64,000 nt of DNA from Parendozoicomonas callyspongiae (GCF_023502345.1 NZ_JAMFLX010000015.1:58795-122794), one strand, 5' to 3'; shown: positions 8,807 to 18,177, counted from the first letter of the stretch. The notes: generated by a model from the sequence alone, not told the origin. Translations and numbers: made by a program.

Positions 8807-9949
8807 TTGTTGGGTTTGTTTTTGGGGGGGCTGATGGCGTACTCGATAGGAACTAGTAATCAAGACTACGGAGTGGGTGTTCTAATTGGAGCCGTTGGGC
8901 GAATAAGTGGAGCTATAGCGCATTTTTCCCATAGGGTGGCACAACGGAGTCCTGTAGGTAGCCAGATCCTACGTCAACCAGAACAAGGTTATGTTGACGC
9001 AGCAGGTAAGCATTTAACGTCCAGAGAGTGTAATATCACAACTTATAATGGAAGAATCTGGAAAGTTACTGAGCCTGGTGATCAGTTGTGTCCCTTTGTT
9101 GCAAAGGCAACCTTTAAATCGGGTTCCAATCGTAGAAGTCAAGACGACTTTACGGATGCCCAGCGCTTATTGCTGCGCGAAGCTTCTATACACCAGGTTT
9201 TAGAGCATGAAAATATTGTCCCTTTTATTGGTTCTTTTAAGCATTCTGATGAAGGATTTATTATGCTTCAATCGCTCATGGCAGGCGATCTAAGCAATCT
9301 TCTTTCCTTACAGGCAAATAATAGATTAAGTCTTGGGCAGTTAAGTGAAGTTGGTCGTCAGGTTTCACAAGGACTCCAATACTTGCATGAAAAAGTAAAA
9401 TTAATGCACGGTGATCTCCATGATGGAAACGTTCTATATGAAACTGACCAAAGTGGATGCCTGTTTTTCAAGCTTATGGATTTCTCTGAATCAAGACATA
9501 TTGGAGAAAAAGGGAGAATGCTGCAACGTTATTATCTTCCACCAGAGGTTGCGGCTTGCTGGAAGGAAATTTTTCCAGAAATGGCTAGGCCAAAGTCCAA
9601 GCCAGTCGCAGATGCAGCCATTGATAGTTGGTCATTTGCAGCAATGATTATCCGCCTGCTTTTTGCCAATGTAATCAAGCATGATCAAGCAGGGCAAATC
9701 GGTCGAGATCAATCATGGATAGGAGTTTTGGCAAAAAATACAGCTTGTAGCGGGAAGCTTGAAAGAGAGGTTGACCGGGTTGTTGTAAGTCTGACTGATT
9801 CAGGAGATGCGGATTATCCTGGTCAGAAGTGTGAAGTAAAGGAATTGTTGTTAAAAATTACTCAATGTCTGCACTTAAGCTCAAAGGAGCGTGCATCCTC
9901 AACTGAACTGGTAGGGTATTTTACATCATTATCGAGGGGTAGCCCTTAG
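8807..9949 (+). CDS. Eukaryote-like Ser/Thr protein kinase domain protein
   Basis: A protein of up to 380 residues with a kinase domain from about residue 85 to the end. Visible parts are the VAIK-like lysine (FVAK100ATFK), the helix-C glutamate in LLRE125ASIHQ, a catalytic loop H201GD203LHDGN208VL (the HRD arginine is Gly) and D225FSES in place of DFG. The catalytic Lys, Asp and Asn are kept, but the glycine-rich loop is not obvious. Residues 1-40 are hydrophobic and glycine rich, so it may be membrane anchored. The start is either TTG 8807 or ATG 8834. It is divergent from frdCAB, with no partner phosphatase next to it. It could be a host-directed or regulatory kinase. Confidence 0.75.
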   Translation: MLGLFLGGLMAYSIGTSNQDYGVGVLIGAVGRISGAIAHFSHRVAQRSPVGSQILRQPEQGYVDAAGKHLTSRECNITTYNGRIWKVTEPGDQLCPFVAKATFKSGSNRRSQDDFTDAQRLLLREASIHQVLEHENIVPFIGSFKHSDEGFIMLQSLMAGDLSNLLSLQANNRLSLGQLSEVGRQVSQGLQYLHEKVKLMHGDLHDGNVLYETDQSGCLFFKLMDFSESRHIGEKGRMLQRYYLPPEVAACWKEIFPEMARPKSKPVADAAIDSWSFAAMIIRLLFANVIKHDQAGQIGRDQSWIGVLAKNTACSGKLEREVDRVVVSLTDSGDADYPGQKCEVKELLLKITQCLHLSSKERASSTELVGYFTSLSRGSP

Positions 9950-9961
9950 AGACTAAGGGCA

Positions 9962-10207
9962 GTGAGTGAAAAAATCACAGTAGCCGTCGTTCAGATGTGC
10001 CCCGGCTCAGATATGCAGGGCAACTTGCTGTTGGCTGAGTCGTTAATTTCGTATTTAAATGATTGTGTCGAACGGGTAGTGATGCCTGAGTGTTTTGCAC
10101 TGTTCGGAGGTGATTGTAACAGCGATGTGAGGAGTTTGTTGTCAAAAATGGCCTGCCATCAGGCATCCCCCCCAACCGAAGAAAGGCGTTGGGCTCGATC
10201 AAAATAA
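9962..10207 (+). pseudogene. Truncated nitrilase/carbon-nitrogen hydrolase remnant
   Basis: The first 50 residues or so (VAVVQMCPGSDMQGNLLLAE ... ERVVMPECFALFGG) match the N-terminus of Nit1-type amidases, including the glutamate of the Glu-Lys-Cys triad in MPECFALFGG. After that the frame runs into unrelated sequence past a C7 run and stops at residue 82, where about 190 more residues with the catalytic Lys and Cys are expected. The 3' end of the convergent LysR gene follows directly, so the rest has been deleted. GTG 9962 is the likely start. Confidence 0.65.
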
Positions 10208-10234
10208 CCAAACTCTTTAAATCAGGCTTACAGC

Positions 10235-11182
10235 TCACGAGATATCAACCGCAGCATTTCCTTCCCTATAAGTCAGCCATAGATCTGTAAGAGTTTGTTC
10301 ACTGCCCAGCCAGTCAAGACACCATTGCAGGCCTGCACCAATATGTTCACGGTTCCAGGCAATCAGGCATTCCTGATTGTAGGTCAGTGGAATTGATCGA
10401 GTTACCAGCTTGCCTTCTTTCATAAAGTGATTGGTGAAGTGAGTCGGTGCCATGGTGACACCAATACCCTGTTTGGCGCAGGCCAGTGCCTGGCGGAAGT
10501 CAGGAACAATCATTTTCTTGCCATAGTTGGCAAGGCTGTCGCCCCCATGGTGAAGGACCCGCGAGGTATCTAAAACAACGATAGTCGTAGAGTCGGCAAG
10601 ATCATCCGTTGTAAGAGGTGTTTCCAGATCAGCGGCCAGAGGATGATCTGGGGACATAACCAGGTGCCATTCCAAGTGCCCCATTGTCCGCCACTCAAAG
10701 CGGTTATTGCACTCAATTTCTTCCGGAATGGTGATTGGCGCGCCGATCGCCAGCTGACAGCGGTCATGGTACAGCGCATCCCAGCAGCCGATATAGACTT
10801 CCGGGGTTATATAAAGAGTGACATCCGGGAACTTCTCTTTAAAGGCAGCCACCATGGAGTGGATACCACCCTGGTTAACAATATTGTCGACAACAATATA
10901 GATTTCGGATTCCACACCAGTGGCAACCTGGCAGGTTGAGTCAGCCAGTTTATGCAGCTGATTGAGAACTTTTTCAGCGCCTGCAACAAAGTGTTCACCG
11001 GCAGGGGTCAGCTTTACTTTGCGGCTGTCACGAAAAAACAATTGTACATCCAGCTGTTCCTCTACCTTGCGCACCGTATAGCTGATAGCGGATGGAACCT
11101 TGTGCAGGTGGCGGGCAGCGGTGGCGAAGCTGCCAAAGTGAGCAACGGCTTGAATGATTTGCAGCGCTTCGGTTTGGATCAT
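10235..11182 (-). CDS. LysR-family transcriptional regulator, PunR-like
   Basis: A 315-residue LTTR: N-terminal winged helix (residues 1-60, FGSFATAARHLHKVPSAISYTVRKVEEQL) and a C-terminal periplasmic-binding-like effector domain. The phrases KVPSAISYTVRKVEEQL, VVDNIV and CWDALYHDRCQLAIGA closely resemble E. coli PunR (YdhB), the purine-nucleoside regulator of punC. The position fits: the nucleoside permease nupC and deoCABD follow on the other strand. LTTRs bind T-N11-A palindromes; I did not identify its site with confidence. A purine or nucleoside effector is an inference from similarity and context. Confidence 0.85.
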   Translation of the reverse strand: MIQTEALQIIQAVAHFGSFATAARHLHKVPSAISYTVRKVEEQLDVQLFFRDSRKVKLTPAGEHFVAGAEKVLNQLHKLADSTCQVATGVESEIYIVVDNIVNQGGIHSMVAAFKEKFPDVTLYITPEVYIGCWDALYHDRCQLAIGAPITIPEEIECNNRFEWRTMGHLEWHLVMSPDHPLAADLETPLTTDDLADSTTIVVLDTSRVLHHGGDSLANYGKKMIVPDFRQALACAKQGIGVTMAPTHFTNHFMKEGKLVTRSIPLTYNQECLIAWNREHIGAGLQWCLDWLGSEQTLTDLWLTYREGNAAVDIS

Positions 11183-11338
11183 CAGTACTTCTTACCTGAA
11201 ACTTCTAGGTACTCGATAAGACTTTTATTCTGTAAAGAAGTAGGTTATGTCAACAGAACCTAAGCCATCAAAATATTTGAATGGTCGTGCAAAATAAACA
11301 GTTTCTCTTTTGCGTTGAGTGTTACTAGCATAGCAACT

Positions 11339-11499
11339 GTTCGTTGCTCAGGACAACGAGCGGCCTGTCGAATCGGTGATTCTGAGATTTGGGTGAATCT
11401 CTCCACCGACAGTACCTTGCTATAGGAGCTGCTATGACAGGTTGAGCGAGCGATACCTGATTGTATAACCCCTGCCTTTTTTAGGTGGGGGTTTTTTTT
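11339..11499 (+). ncRNA. Structured RNA candidate ending in an intrinsic terminator
   Basis: Several hairpins follow each other with no reading frame. GTTCGTTG (11339-11346) pairs with CAACGAGC (11354-11361). A compound stem joins CTGT (11365-11368), CGGTG (11374-11378) and GAGATT (11384-11389) with AATCTC (11396-11401), CACCG (11404-11408) and ACAG (11409-11412). CAGGT (11438-11442) pairs with ACCTG (11455-11459). A terminator then closes the unit: AACCCC (11467-11472) with GGGGTT (11488-11493) and a T7 run. It is either a small RNA or an attenuated leader of nupC, whose ATG is 270 bp further on. I could not match it to a known riboswitch. The strand is inferred from the terminator. Confidence 0.5.
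11467..11499 (+). terminator. Rho-independent terminator upstream of nupC
   Basis: AACCCC...GGGGTT stem with inner CCT/AGG pairs and a T tract at 11492-11498. It closes the structured element at 11339-11499. Confidence 0.75.
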
Positions 11500-11555
11500 A
11501 CCTAAAAAATACGTAAAAAAACTAATCAGTTTATTCCTCTAAAACTGTTGTGTGA

Positions 11556-11569
11556 TTGATGTAGGTCAA
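11556..11569 (+). promoter_or_regulatory. CRP/FNR-family box upstream of nupC
   Basis: TTGAT-GTAG-GTCAA matches the FNR consensus at nine of ten positions. It overlaps a TGTGA half-site (11551-11555) of the CRP type, so the binding protein is uncertain. A -10-like AGAATA lies at 11592-11597, about 32 bp downstream of the box centre, as expected for a class II site. Confidence 0.4.
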
Positions 11570-11771
11570 ATGCGTTTGCTTTTGTTTATGCAGAATACGC
11601 CACTGTCTTTTTACTGTGTAAATCTCGAACAGTTTTTCTTAAAGATGAACTGTTTTGCGCTGCCTCCGTGTGCACTGAAATGGTTTGCTTTTGTGCGACC
11701 ATTCAGAGCTTCTGCGCCGAAATTAACACAACTTTGATTGAGATCCGGGAACTGGATCGGGGTGGTATTTA

Positions 11772-13001
11772 ATGCAAATAGTTTACAGTCTGTTGGGTAT
11801 TGCATGTCTTCTCGGGCTTGCGCTGCTGTTGTCCGACAATCGAAAATCAATTAACTGGCGGACCGTTGGTGGAGCTTTCTCCATTCAGGCTGGACTGGGT
11901 GCATTCGTACTTTATATTCCTGCAGGTCAGGCGACTCTGACAGCCATCTCTGGTGGTGTTCAGAACATTATCAATTACGCAAATGCCGGTATTGGCTTCC
12001 TGTTGGGTGGCCTGGGCAGCCCTGCTGGTTCAGCTGGTTTTGTTTTTGCGTTCCACGTACTGCCAATCATTGTATTCTTCTCTGCTCTGATTGCTGTTCT
12101 GTACTACCTGGGCGTGATGCAGTTTGTTGTTAACCTGCTCGGAGGTGCGCTGCAGAAGTTCCTGGGCACCAGCCGTGCGGAATCCCTGTCTGCTACCGCT
12201 AACGTATTCGTTGGTCAGACTGAAGCTCCTCTGGTGGTTAAGCCTTTCATCAAGCACATGAGCCAGTCTGAGCTGTTCGCGATCATGGTTGGTGGTCTGG
12301 CTTCCGTTGCCGGTTCCGTACTGGCCGGTTACGCAGGTCTGGGTGTTGATCTGAAGTACCTGGTGGCTGCAAGCTTCATGGCTGCACCGGGCGGTCTGCT
12401 GATGGCCAAGATCATCAAGCCTGAGACTGAAGAGAACACTGACTCCAAGACTAATCTGCTGGAATCCACTGAAGAAGAGAAGCCTGCTAACGTCTTGGAC
12501 GCTGCTGCAGCTGGTGCTTCCGGTGGTATGATGCTGGCTGCCAACGTTGGCGCAATGCTGCTGGCCTTTGTTGCCCTGATCGCCATGGTTAATGGTCTGC
12601 TGGGCGGTGTCGGTGGCTGGTTCGGCGTAGACAACCTGTCCCTGCAGATGATCCTGGGCTACATCTTTGCACCTCTGGCCTTCATTCTGGGTATCCCAAG
12701 TGGTGAAGTTCTGCAGGCTGGTTCCCTGATTGGTCAGAAGCTGGTTGTTAACGAATTTGTTGCTTACATCGACTTTGTAGGCATGAAGGAAACCTTGTCT
12801 GCGCACACCCAGGCAATTATTACCTTCGCACTGTGTGGTTTCGCTAACCTGTCTTCCATCGCTATCCTGCTGGGTGGCCTGGGAAGCCTGGCTCCAAGCC
12901 GTCGCAGCGATATCGCACGCATGGGTCTGAAGGCTGTACTGGCTGGCTCCCTCTCTAACCTGATGAGTGCTGCCATTGCCGGTCTATTCCTGGCTCTATA
13001 A
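11772..13001 (+). CDS. nupC: Concentrative nucleoside permease (CNT family)
   Basis: A 409-residue inner-membrane protein with about ten hydrophobic segments; it imports nucleosides by proton or sodium symport. Family landmarks include [37 protein letters not shown] and [20 protein letters not shown], which correspond to the CNT substrate and ion-binding hairpins and helices. Length matches E. coli NupC (400). GGGGTGG about 8 bp before the ATG is a plausible ribosome site. It precedes deoCABD, separated by 175 bp with a terminator hairpin, so permease and catabolic genes may be only partly co-expressed. Confidence 0.95.
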   Translation: MQIVYSLLGIACLLGLALLLSDNRKSINWRTVGGAFSIQAGLGAFVLYIPAGQATLTAISGGVQNIINYANAGIGFLLGGLGSPAGSAGFVFAFHVLPIIVFFSALIAVLYYLGVMQFVVNLLGGALQKFLGTSRAESLSATANVFVGQTEAPLVVKPFIKHMSQSELFAIMVGGLASVAGSVLAGYAGLGVDLKYLVAASFMAAPGGLLMAKIIKPETEENTDSKTNLLESTEEEKPANVLDAAAAGASGGMMLAANVGAMLLAFVALIAMVNGLLGGVGGWFGVDNLSLQMILGYIFAPLAFILGIPSGEVLQAGSLIGQKLVVNEFVAYIDFVGMKETLSAHTQAIITFALCGFANLSSIAILLGGLGSLAPSRRSDIARMGLKAVLAGSLSNLMSAAIAGLFLAL

Positions 13002-13080
13002 TTAGCTGATTTAAAACAACCATGAGTGGGTGTTAGCAATTTTTATTACTTGAGTTAATAAAAAAACAACCATGGTTGCG

Positions 13081-13115
13081 AACCGGTCGAGGCTTTTTCC
13101 CTTGACCGGTTTTTC
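13081..13115 (+). terminator. Terminator-like hairpin between nupC and deoC
   Basis: AACCGGTC (13081-13088) pairs with GACCGGTT (13104-13111), followed by TTTT. It separates nupC from the deo operon. Confidence 0.6.
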
Positions 13116-13176
13116 CTGTATTCCGCCGGTGTCGCCCGATATTGCATGTGGCCCGGTGTACAAAAGAGAAGTAGTT

Positions 13177-13950
13177 ATGTCTGATATCAACACCAGAAGT
13201 AAGCTCGCTCTGCAGCTGATGGACAACACGTCCCTCAATCTGGATGACACCGCTGAGCGTATCGTTGAGCTGTGCAAATCCTCGAAGACTGCCGCAGGCA
13301 ATACCGCCGCTGTCTGCGTTTACCCCAAGTTTGTTCCCGTTGCCCAGAAGACTCTGAAAGAACTGGGTCTGGCCAATGTTAAGGTTGCTACAGTAACCAA
13401 CTTCCCTGCAGGTGCTGCTGACGTAGAACTGGCCCGTCGTGAAACCGAAGAAGCTGTTGCTCTGGGTGCCGACGAAGTTGACGTAGTATTCCCTTACCGC
13501 GCTCTGATCGAAGGTGATGAGAAGATCGGTTTTGATCTGGTTAAGGCTGCCAAGGAAGCCTGCGGTAACGGCGTTAAGCTGAAAGTGATCATCGAATCCG
13601 GTGAGCTGAAAGAAGAAGCCCTGATCCGCAAGGCCAGCGATATTTCCATCAGTGCTGGTGCTGATTTTATCAAGACCTCCACTGGTAAGGTTCCTGTTAA
13701 TGCAACTCCTGAAGCTGCCCGCATTATGCTGACTGCTATCAAGGAAAGCGGCAAAGATGTTGGCTTCAAGCCTGCTGGTGGTGTGCGTACTGCTGACGAT
13801 GCCAAGCTGCACCTGGATCTGGCTGCAGAAATCCTGGGCGAAGAGTGGATCAACTCTGATCACTACCGTTTCGGTGCTTCCAGCCTGCTGCCTAACCTGC
13901 TGAACACTCTGGACCTGAAAGACGACCACGTGGATAACGGAGGCTATTAA
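13177..13950 (+). CDS. deoC: Deoxyribose-phosphate aldolase
   Basis: A class I aldolase (257 residues; E. coli 259) that splits 2-deoxyribose-5-phosphate into glyceraldehyde-3-phosphate and acetaldehyde. The Schiff-base lysine lies in FIKTSTGK and the second essential lysine in [19 protein letters not shown] and DEVDVVFPY are further family blocks. The frame is open to 13072, but ATG 13177 follows AAAAGAGAAG and matches the family's N-terminus. Its stop overlaps the deoA start by one base (TAATG), indicating coupled translation. Confidence 0.96.
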   Translation: MSDINTRSKLALQLMDNTSLNLDDTAERIVELCKSSKTAAGNTAAVCVYPKFVPVAQKTLKELGLANVKVATVTNFPAGAADVELARRETEEAVALGADEVDVVFPYRALIEGDEKIGFDLVKAAKEACGNGVKLKVIIESGELKEEALIRKASDISISAGADFIKTSTGKVPVNATPEAARIMLTAIKESGKDVGFKPAGGVRTADDAKLHLDLAAEILGEEWINSDHYRFGASSLLPNLLNTLDLKDDHVDNGGY

Positions 13951-15272
13951 TGTTTCTGCCACAAGAAGTCATTCGCCAGAAACGTGAAGGCCTACGCCTG
14001 TCTGAAGAGGATATCTATTCCTTCATTCAGGGTGTAACCGACGGTTCCGTTGCCGAGTGTCAGGTTGGCGCTCTGGCGATGGCAATCTATTTCCAGGGTA
14101 TGGAAATGGATGAGCGTATTGCCCTGACCAAGGCCATGCGTGATTCCGGCATGACCATGAACTGGGATAACGAAGGCCTGAAAGGCCCAATCATCGACAA
14201 GCACTCCACGGGTGGTGTTGGTGATGTTGTCAGCCTGATGCTTGGCCCCATGCTGGCGGCCTGCGGTGGTTATGTTCCCATGATCTCCGGCCGTGGTCTG
14301 GGTCACACTGGCGGTACTCTGGACAAGCTGGATTCTATTCCTGGCTACCAGACTTCCGTTGACGAAGACACTTTCCGCAAGGTTGTTAAGGAAGCTGGTG
14401 TTGCTATCGTCAGTCAGACCGGTGAACTGGCTCCCGCTGACAAGCGCATCTACGCTATCCGCGACGTAACCGCGACTGTTGAATCCATCGACCTGATCAC
14501 TGCGTCCATCCTGGCCAAGAAGCTGGCTGAAGGTCTGGACTCTCTGGTTATGGATGTGAAGGTTGGCAGTGGCGCATTCATGCCAACTTATGAAGCATCC
14601 CGCGAACTGGCTGAGAGCATCGCCAAGGTTGCGACCGGTGCTGGCGTGAAGACCACTGTACTGCTGACCGATATGAGCGAGTGCCTGGCTTCCAGTGCGG
14701 GTAATGCTGTTGAGGTTGCCGAAGCTGTACAGTTCCTGACTGGTGAACACCGTACTCCACGTCTGCTGGAAGTGACTGTAGCCCTGGCTGCTGAACTGCT
14801 GGTGTCTTCTAACCTGGCAGTTGATCTGGAAGAGGCCCGTGCCAAGCTGATGGACGTTCTGGACAACGGTAAGGCAGCAGAAGTCTTTGGTCGTATGGTT
14901 GCCGGCCTGGGCGGCCCTGAAGATTTCGTTCAGCGTTACGCTGAATACCTGCCTAAGGCTGATATCATCAAGCCGGTTCTGGCCGAGCAGTCTGGTTTCG
15001 TTGCAGAAATCAATGCCCGTGACCTTGGTCTGGCTGTGGTGAAGATGAAGGGTGGCCGTGCCAACCCGGGTGATGCTCTGGACTACAGTGTTGGTCTGTC
15101 TCAGGTTTGCGCACTGGGTCAGAGCATTGAAGCTGGCCAGCCTCTGGCTATGATTCACGCCAACTCTGAAGAATCCTGGGAAGAAGCGGCCCGTATGGTA
15201 CGTGGTGCAATCACTATGGGCGAGAAACGCCCGGAAGCATTGCCTACTATCTACGAGCGCATTACTGCTTAA
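13950..15272 (+). CDS. deoA: Thymidine phosphorylase
   Basis: A 440-residue enzyme converting thymidine or deoxyuridine and phosphate to the base and 2-deoxyribose-1-phosphate. It shows the family signature [21 protein letters not shown] and the phosphate-binding block [17 protein letters not shown]. Length equals E. coli DeoA. It is the second gene of deoCABD, with a one-base overlap with deoC. A cluster of structured repeats separates it from deoB. Confidence 0.96.
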   Translation: MFLPQEVIRQKREGLRLSEEDIYSFIQGVTDGSVAECQVGALAMAIYFQGMEMDERIALTKAMRDSGMTMNWDNEGLKGPIIDKHSTGGVGDVVSLMLGPMLAACGGYVPMISGRGLGHTGGTLDKLDSIPGYQTSVDEDTFRKVVKEAGVAIVSQTGELAPADKRIYAIRDVTATVESIDLITASILAKKLAEGLDSLVMDVKVGSGAFMPTYEASRELAESIAKVATGAGVKTTVLLTDMSECLASSAGNAVEVAEAVQFLTGEHRTPRLLEVTVALAAELLVSSNLAVDLEEARAKLMDVLDNGKAAEVFGRMVAGLGGPEDFVQRYAEYLPKADIIKPVLAEQSGFVAEINARDLGLAVVKMKGGRANPGDALDYSVGLSQVCALGQSIEAGQPLAMIHANSEESWEEAARMVRGAITMGEKRPEALPTIYERITA

Positions 15273-15335
15273 AGATTGCAGTCCAACTGGAGGGCTGTTG
15301 CTCTATATAAGTGAAGCAACAGTTCTTCAGTCAAT

Positions 15336-15476
15336 AACAACCTTGAGCTGAAGTGCTTTTAACCCCATATATTTGGGTAGAGGCATTTCCAAGGTGAACA
15401 GCCTTGAGTTTGATGCCGCAGGCATCAGTAAAGGTTAACAGCCCTGAGCTGAATGCCGTCAGGCATTTCTGGGTTA
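15336..15476 (+). repeat. Tandem AACAGCC-TGAG structured repeats between deoA and deoB
   Basis: Three units begin AACA(A/G)CC(T/C)TGAG at 15336, 15397 and 15437. The last two are 40-nt direct repeats, each with a small hairpin: GATGCC-GCA-GGCATC and AATGCC-GTCA-GGCATT. The first unit is longer and diverged. Related sequences occur at 13014, 18871, 42383 and 48815, so this is a dispersed family. Here it may act as an intercistronic mRNA structure that tunes deoB-deoD relative to deoC-deoA. Confidence 0.7.
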
Positions 15477-15508
15477 TTTGGGGTTTTTGGGTTAAAAGGA
15501 GAATAGGG

Positions 15509-16735
15509 ATGCCAAGAGCCATAGTTCTGGTGCTGGACTCTTTCGGTGTAGGCGCCACCGCTGATGCTGATAAGTTCGGTGATGTAGGTTCCGACACTCT
15601 GGGTCATATTGCAGAAGAGTGTGCGGCCGGTCGTGCTGATGTTGAACGCAGCGGTCCTCTGAATCTGCCCAATCTGTCCAAGATGGGACTGTTACATGCC
15701 CACCGTAACTCCACTGGCAAGTGGGCGGCTGGCATGCCTGAAGTTCCTGTTACTGCTGGTGCATACGGTTATGCCCGTGAGCTGTCCAGCGGTAAAGATA
15801 CTCCAAGTGGTCACTGGGAAATGGCCGGTGTTCCGGTTCTGTTTGACTGGGGCTACTTCTCTGAGCATGAAAACAGCTTCCCGCAGGAACTGCTGGACAA
15901 GCTGATCGAAGAAGCGGACCTGCCCGGTGTTCTGGGTAACTGTCACGCTTCCGGCACCCAGATCCTTGCTGATCTCGGTGAAGAACATATGCGCACTGGC
16001 AAGCCGATTGTTTATACCTCTGCCGACAGTGTGTTCCAGATTGCCTGCCATGAAGAGACTTATGGCCTGGATAATCTGATTAAGTTGTGTGAGATCTCCA
16101 GAAAACTTCTGGATGAATACAACATTGGTCGTGTTATCGCTCGTCCGTTCGTTGGTACCTGTGCCGGTGATTTTGCCCGCACCGGAAATCGCCGTGACTT
16201 CTCCGTTCTGCCACCTGCTCCAACCCTGCTGGATCGTCTGGCGGATAATGGCGGTGAAGTTGTCAGTGTTGGCAAGATCGCCGACATCTTTGCCCATCAG
16301 GGCATTACTCGCAAGGTCAAGGCCACTGGTCTGGATGCGCTGTTCAATACCACTCTGGAAGAAGTTGAACGTGCCAGCGATAACACGCTGGTATTCACCA
16401 ACTTTGTCGATTTTGACTCTGCCTGGGGTCACCGTCGCGATACTGCAGGTTATGCTGCAGGCCTGGAAGAGTTTGATGCGCGTCTGCCTGAGCTGCTGGA
16501 AAAACTCCAGCCCGGTGATCTGCTGGTCATGACTGCTGACCATGGTTGTGACCCAACCTGGCATGGCACTGATCATACCCGCGAGCATGTCCCCGTTATT
16601 TTTGCCGGTCCTGGCGTGAAGCCAGTTGATCTTGGTGAGAGAGAAACTTTTGCTGACCTTGGCCAGACTTTGGCTGAGCATTTCTCTCTGCCTGATCTGG
16701 ATTACGGCAAGAGCTTTCTTAAAGACATTCTGTAA
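15509..16735 (+). CDS. deoB: Phosphopentomutase
   Basis: A 408-residue metalloenzyme of the alkaline-phosphatase superfamily (E. coli 407) that interconverts (deoxy)ribose-1-phosphate and -5-phosphate. Metal ligands sit in the N-terminal [15 protein letters not shown], in [14 protein letters not shown] and in [22 protein letters not shown]; the phosphorylated threonine is in [14 protein letters not shown]. The frame is open to 15404, through the repeats, but ATG 15509 follows AAAAGGAG and starts the fold correctly. Confidence 0.96.
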   Translation: MPRAIVLVLDSFGVGATADADKFGDVGSDTLGHIAEECAAGRADVERSGPLNLPNLSKMGLLHAHRNSTGKWAAGMPEVPVTAGAYGYARELSSGKDTPSGHWEMAGVPVLFDWGYFSEHENSFPQELLDKLIEEADLPGVLGNCHASGTQILADLGEEHMRTGKPIVYTSADSVFQIACHEETYGLDNLIKLCEISRKLLDEYNIGRVIARPFVGTCAGDFARTGNRRDFSVLPPAPTLLDRLADNGGEVVSVGKIADIFAHQGITRKVKATGLDALFNTTLEEVERASDNTLVFTNFVDFDSAWGHRRDTAGYAAGLEEFDARLPELLEKLQPGDLLVMTADHGCDPTWHGTDHTREHVPVIFAGPGVKPVDLGERETFADLGQTLAEHFSLPDLDYGKSFLKDIL

Positions 16736-16825
16736 ATCGTCTTTGCTCTTTGTTTTTTGCAACCTGTCAGGCTGCTGTCGCCCCCAAACCCTATGAACAG
16801 GGCCTGACAACTGGAGGATAGATTA

Positions 16826-17536
16826 ATGGCAACCCCTCACATCAACGCTCCCGCTGGTGCTTTCGCTGACACTATTCTGCTGCCTGGCGATCCTCTGCGC
16901 GCCAAGTACATTGCCGAGACGTTCCTGGAGAATGTTGAGGAAGTCACCAACGTTCGTAACATGCTGGGCTTCACTGGTACCTACAAGGGTCAGAAGATTT
17001 CCGTTATGGGTTCTGGCATGGGTATCCCATCTGCATCTATTTACTACAAGGAGCTGATCACCGAGTACGGCGTGAAGAACCTGGTTCGTGTAGGTAGCTG
17101 TGGCGCTATCTCCGAAGACGTTAAAGTCCGTGACGTTGTTATCGGTATGGGTGCCTGCACCGATTCCAAGGTAAACCGTATCCGCTTCAAGGATCACGAC
17201 TTTGCCGCTATCGCTGACTACGGTCTGCTGGAAAAGTCTGTTGCAGCTGCACGTTCTCGTGGTGTTTCCATCAAGGTTGGTAATCTGTTCTCTGCAGACC
17301 TGTTCTACTCCCCTGACGGCACTATGTTTGACGTTATGGAGAAGCATGGCGTTCTGGGTGTGGAAATGGAAGCTGCTGGCCTGTACGGCGTATGTGCTGA
17401 GTTTGGCGCTAAAGGTCTGGCCATCTGCACCGTCAGTGACCATATCCGTACTGGTGAAGCTCTGGACTCTGACGCCCGTCAGCTGTCCTTCAATGAAATG
17501 ATTGAGATCGCTCTGGATGCTGCTCTGGAGTTCTAA
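16826..17536 (+). CDS. deoD: Purine nucleoside phosphorylase (DeoD type)
   Basis: A 236-residue hexameric-type phosphorylase (E. coli 239) that cleaves purine (deoxy)nucleosides with phosphate. Motifs: [14 protein letters not shown] (phosphate site), [36 protein letters not shown] and the catalytic aspartate in [20 protein letters not shown] ribosome site precedes the ATG. It is the last gene of the deo operon and is followed by a strong stem-loop. Confidence 0.97.
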   Translation: MATPHINAPAGAFADTILLPGDPLRAKYIAETFLENVEEVTNVRNMLGFTGTYKGQKISVMGSGMGIPSASIYYKELITEYGVKNLVRVGSCGAISEDVKVRDVVIGMGACTDSKVNRIRFKDHDFAAIADYGLLEKSVAAARSRGVSIKVGNLFSADLFYSPDGTMFDVMEKHGVLGVEMEAAGLYGVCAEFGAKGLAICTVSDHIRTGEALDSDARQLSFNEMIEIALDAALEF

Positions 17537-17545
17537 TCATTTTCA

Positions 17546-17578
17546 GGAAGGGCTTTAGGCCCTTCCTTCCCCCCCCCC
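17546..17578 (+). terminator. Stem-loop and C10 run after deoD
   Basis: GGAAGGGC (17546-17553) pairs with GCCCTTCC (17559-17566) over a five-base loop. It is followed by TT and a run of ten C (17569-17578) rather than a T tract, so termination strength is uncertain. Confidence 0.55.
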
Positions 17579-17630
17579 TTCTTGTTTGTTTTATTCGCGG
17601 CAATTCATAAAAAAACAATAAAAACAGTCT

Positions 17631-17666
17631 GTTAGGTAATCTAACGGTATTGTTAGTATTCCTAAC
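17631..17666. promoter_or_regulatory. Two identical-architecture palindromes, GTTAG-N5-CTAAC
   Basis: GTTAG-gtaat-CTAAC at 17631-17645 and GTTAG-tattc-CTAAC at 17652-17666 share both arms and spacing and lie 21 bp apart centre to centre, two helical turns. They sit about 70 bp upstream of the accessory gene at 17737. This is the layout of a paired operator for a dimeric repressor; the regulator is unknown. Confidence 0.5.
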
Positions 17667-17736
17667 ACCTAGGGAATTTGGCCCTTTTATCTCCCTCTAA
17701 TGGGTAACTATGTTGTTAGCCAGGGAGGTACCAGCT

Positions 17737-18177
17737 ATGTCATTATCAGTAACATCATCCGTCCAGACTTGTTTTTCACAAGCGTGTGCTGCACTTCGAA
17801 AAGTGATATCCAGCTGCTGGGGGCGAGCTATACAGCCTTACTTTGTGGGTAAGAAGTACCTTTCGGCCTCTATGGAGATGCTTTCGAGCTTTTCTTCGAG
17901 CTTTTCTTCGAGCTTTTCTTCGAGCTTTTCTTCGAGCTGTGTGAAGTCAATTTTTCAGCGGTCTGCTGTTAGCGTTGAAGCATCGCATAAAGCTGGAACG
18001 AATAAGGTAAAGAAGGAAGCCGATAGTCAGCAACTTCCTCTTGGTTACAGGGTTCTCACGAGACCTTTTACAGGAAGACTCTCTAAAGATGATGGTAATG
18101 ATTTTATGAAAGAGCTTCTTTCGGCCTTTGAAAGTGTTAATGCTGAAACCAATAATTGGGAAGATAGCGACTGGTAA
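17737..18177 (+). CDS. Hypothetical protein with a Ser/Phe repeat
   Basis: A 146-residue product of unknown function. ATG 17737 follows GGGAGG at good spacing; the frame extends to 17710 without one. Residues around 50-66 form an SFSSSFSSSFSSS run encoded by a perfect 12-bp DNA repeat (CTTTTCTTCGAG type, 17885-17940). Because the unit is a multiple of three, copy-number change would alter length without shifting the frame. The rest is polar with an acidic C-terminus ending ETNNWEDSDW. No domain is recognised. It has its own upstream palindromes and is flanked by C9-C10 runs, typical of accessory DNA. Confidence 0.5.
   Translation: MSLSVTSSVQTCFSQACAALRKVISSCWGRAIQPYFVGKKYLSASMEMLSSFSSSFSSSFSSSFSSSCVKSIFQRSAVSVEASHKAGTNKVKKEADSQQLPLGYRVLTRPFTGRLSKDDGNDFMKELLSAFESVNAETNNWEDSDW
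17885..17940 (+). repeat. 12-bp tandem repeat inside the gene at 17737
   Basis: About four and a half copies of the 12-mer CTTTTCTTCGAG encode repeated FSSS. The copies are identical, suggesting recent slippage. Confidence 0.85.

Noticed and set aside
11551..11569. CRP site (TGTGA-N6-TCACA) before nupC
   Set aside because: Only one half-site fits; the FNR-like palindrome at 11556-11569 is the better match, so CRP is mentioned only as an alternative.
12030..16810. Long minus-strand frames opposite nupC, deoC, deoA and deoB
   Set aside because: All mirror strongly codon-biased genes; their sequences (rich in Gln, His, Asn, Ser, Thr) are antisense artefacts without ribosome sites or motifs.
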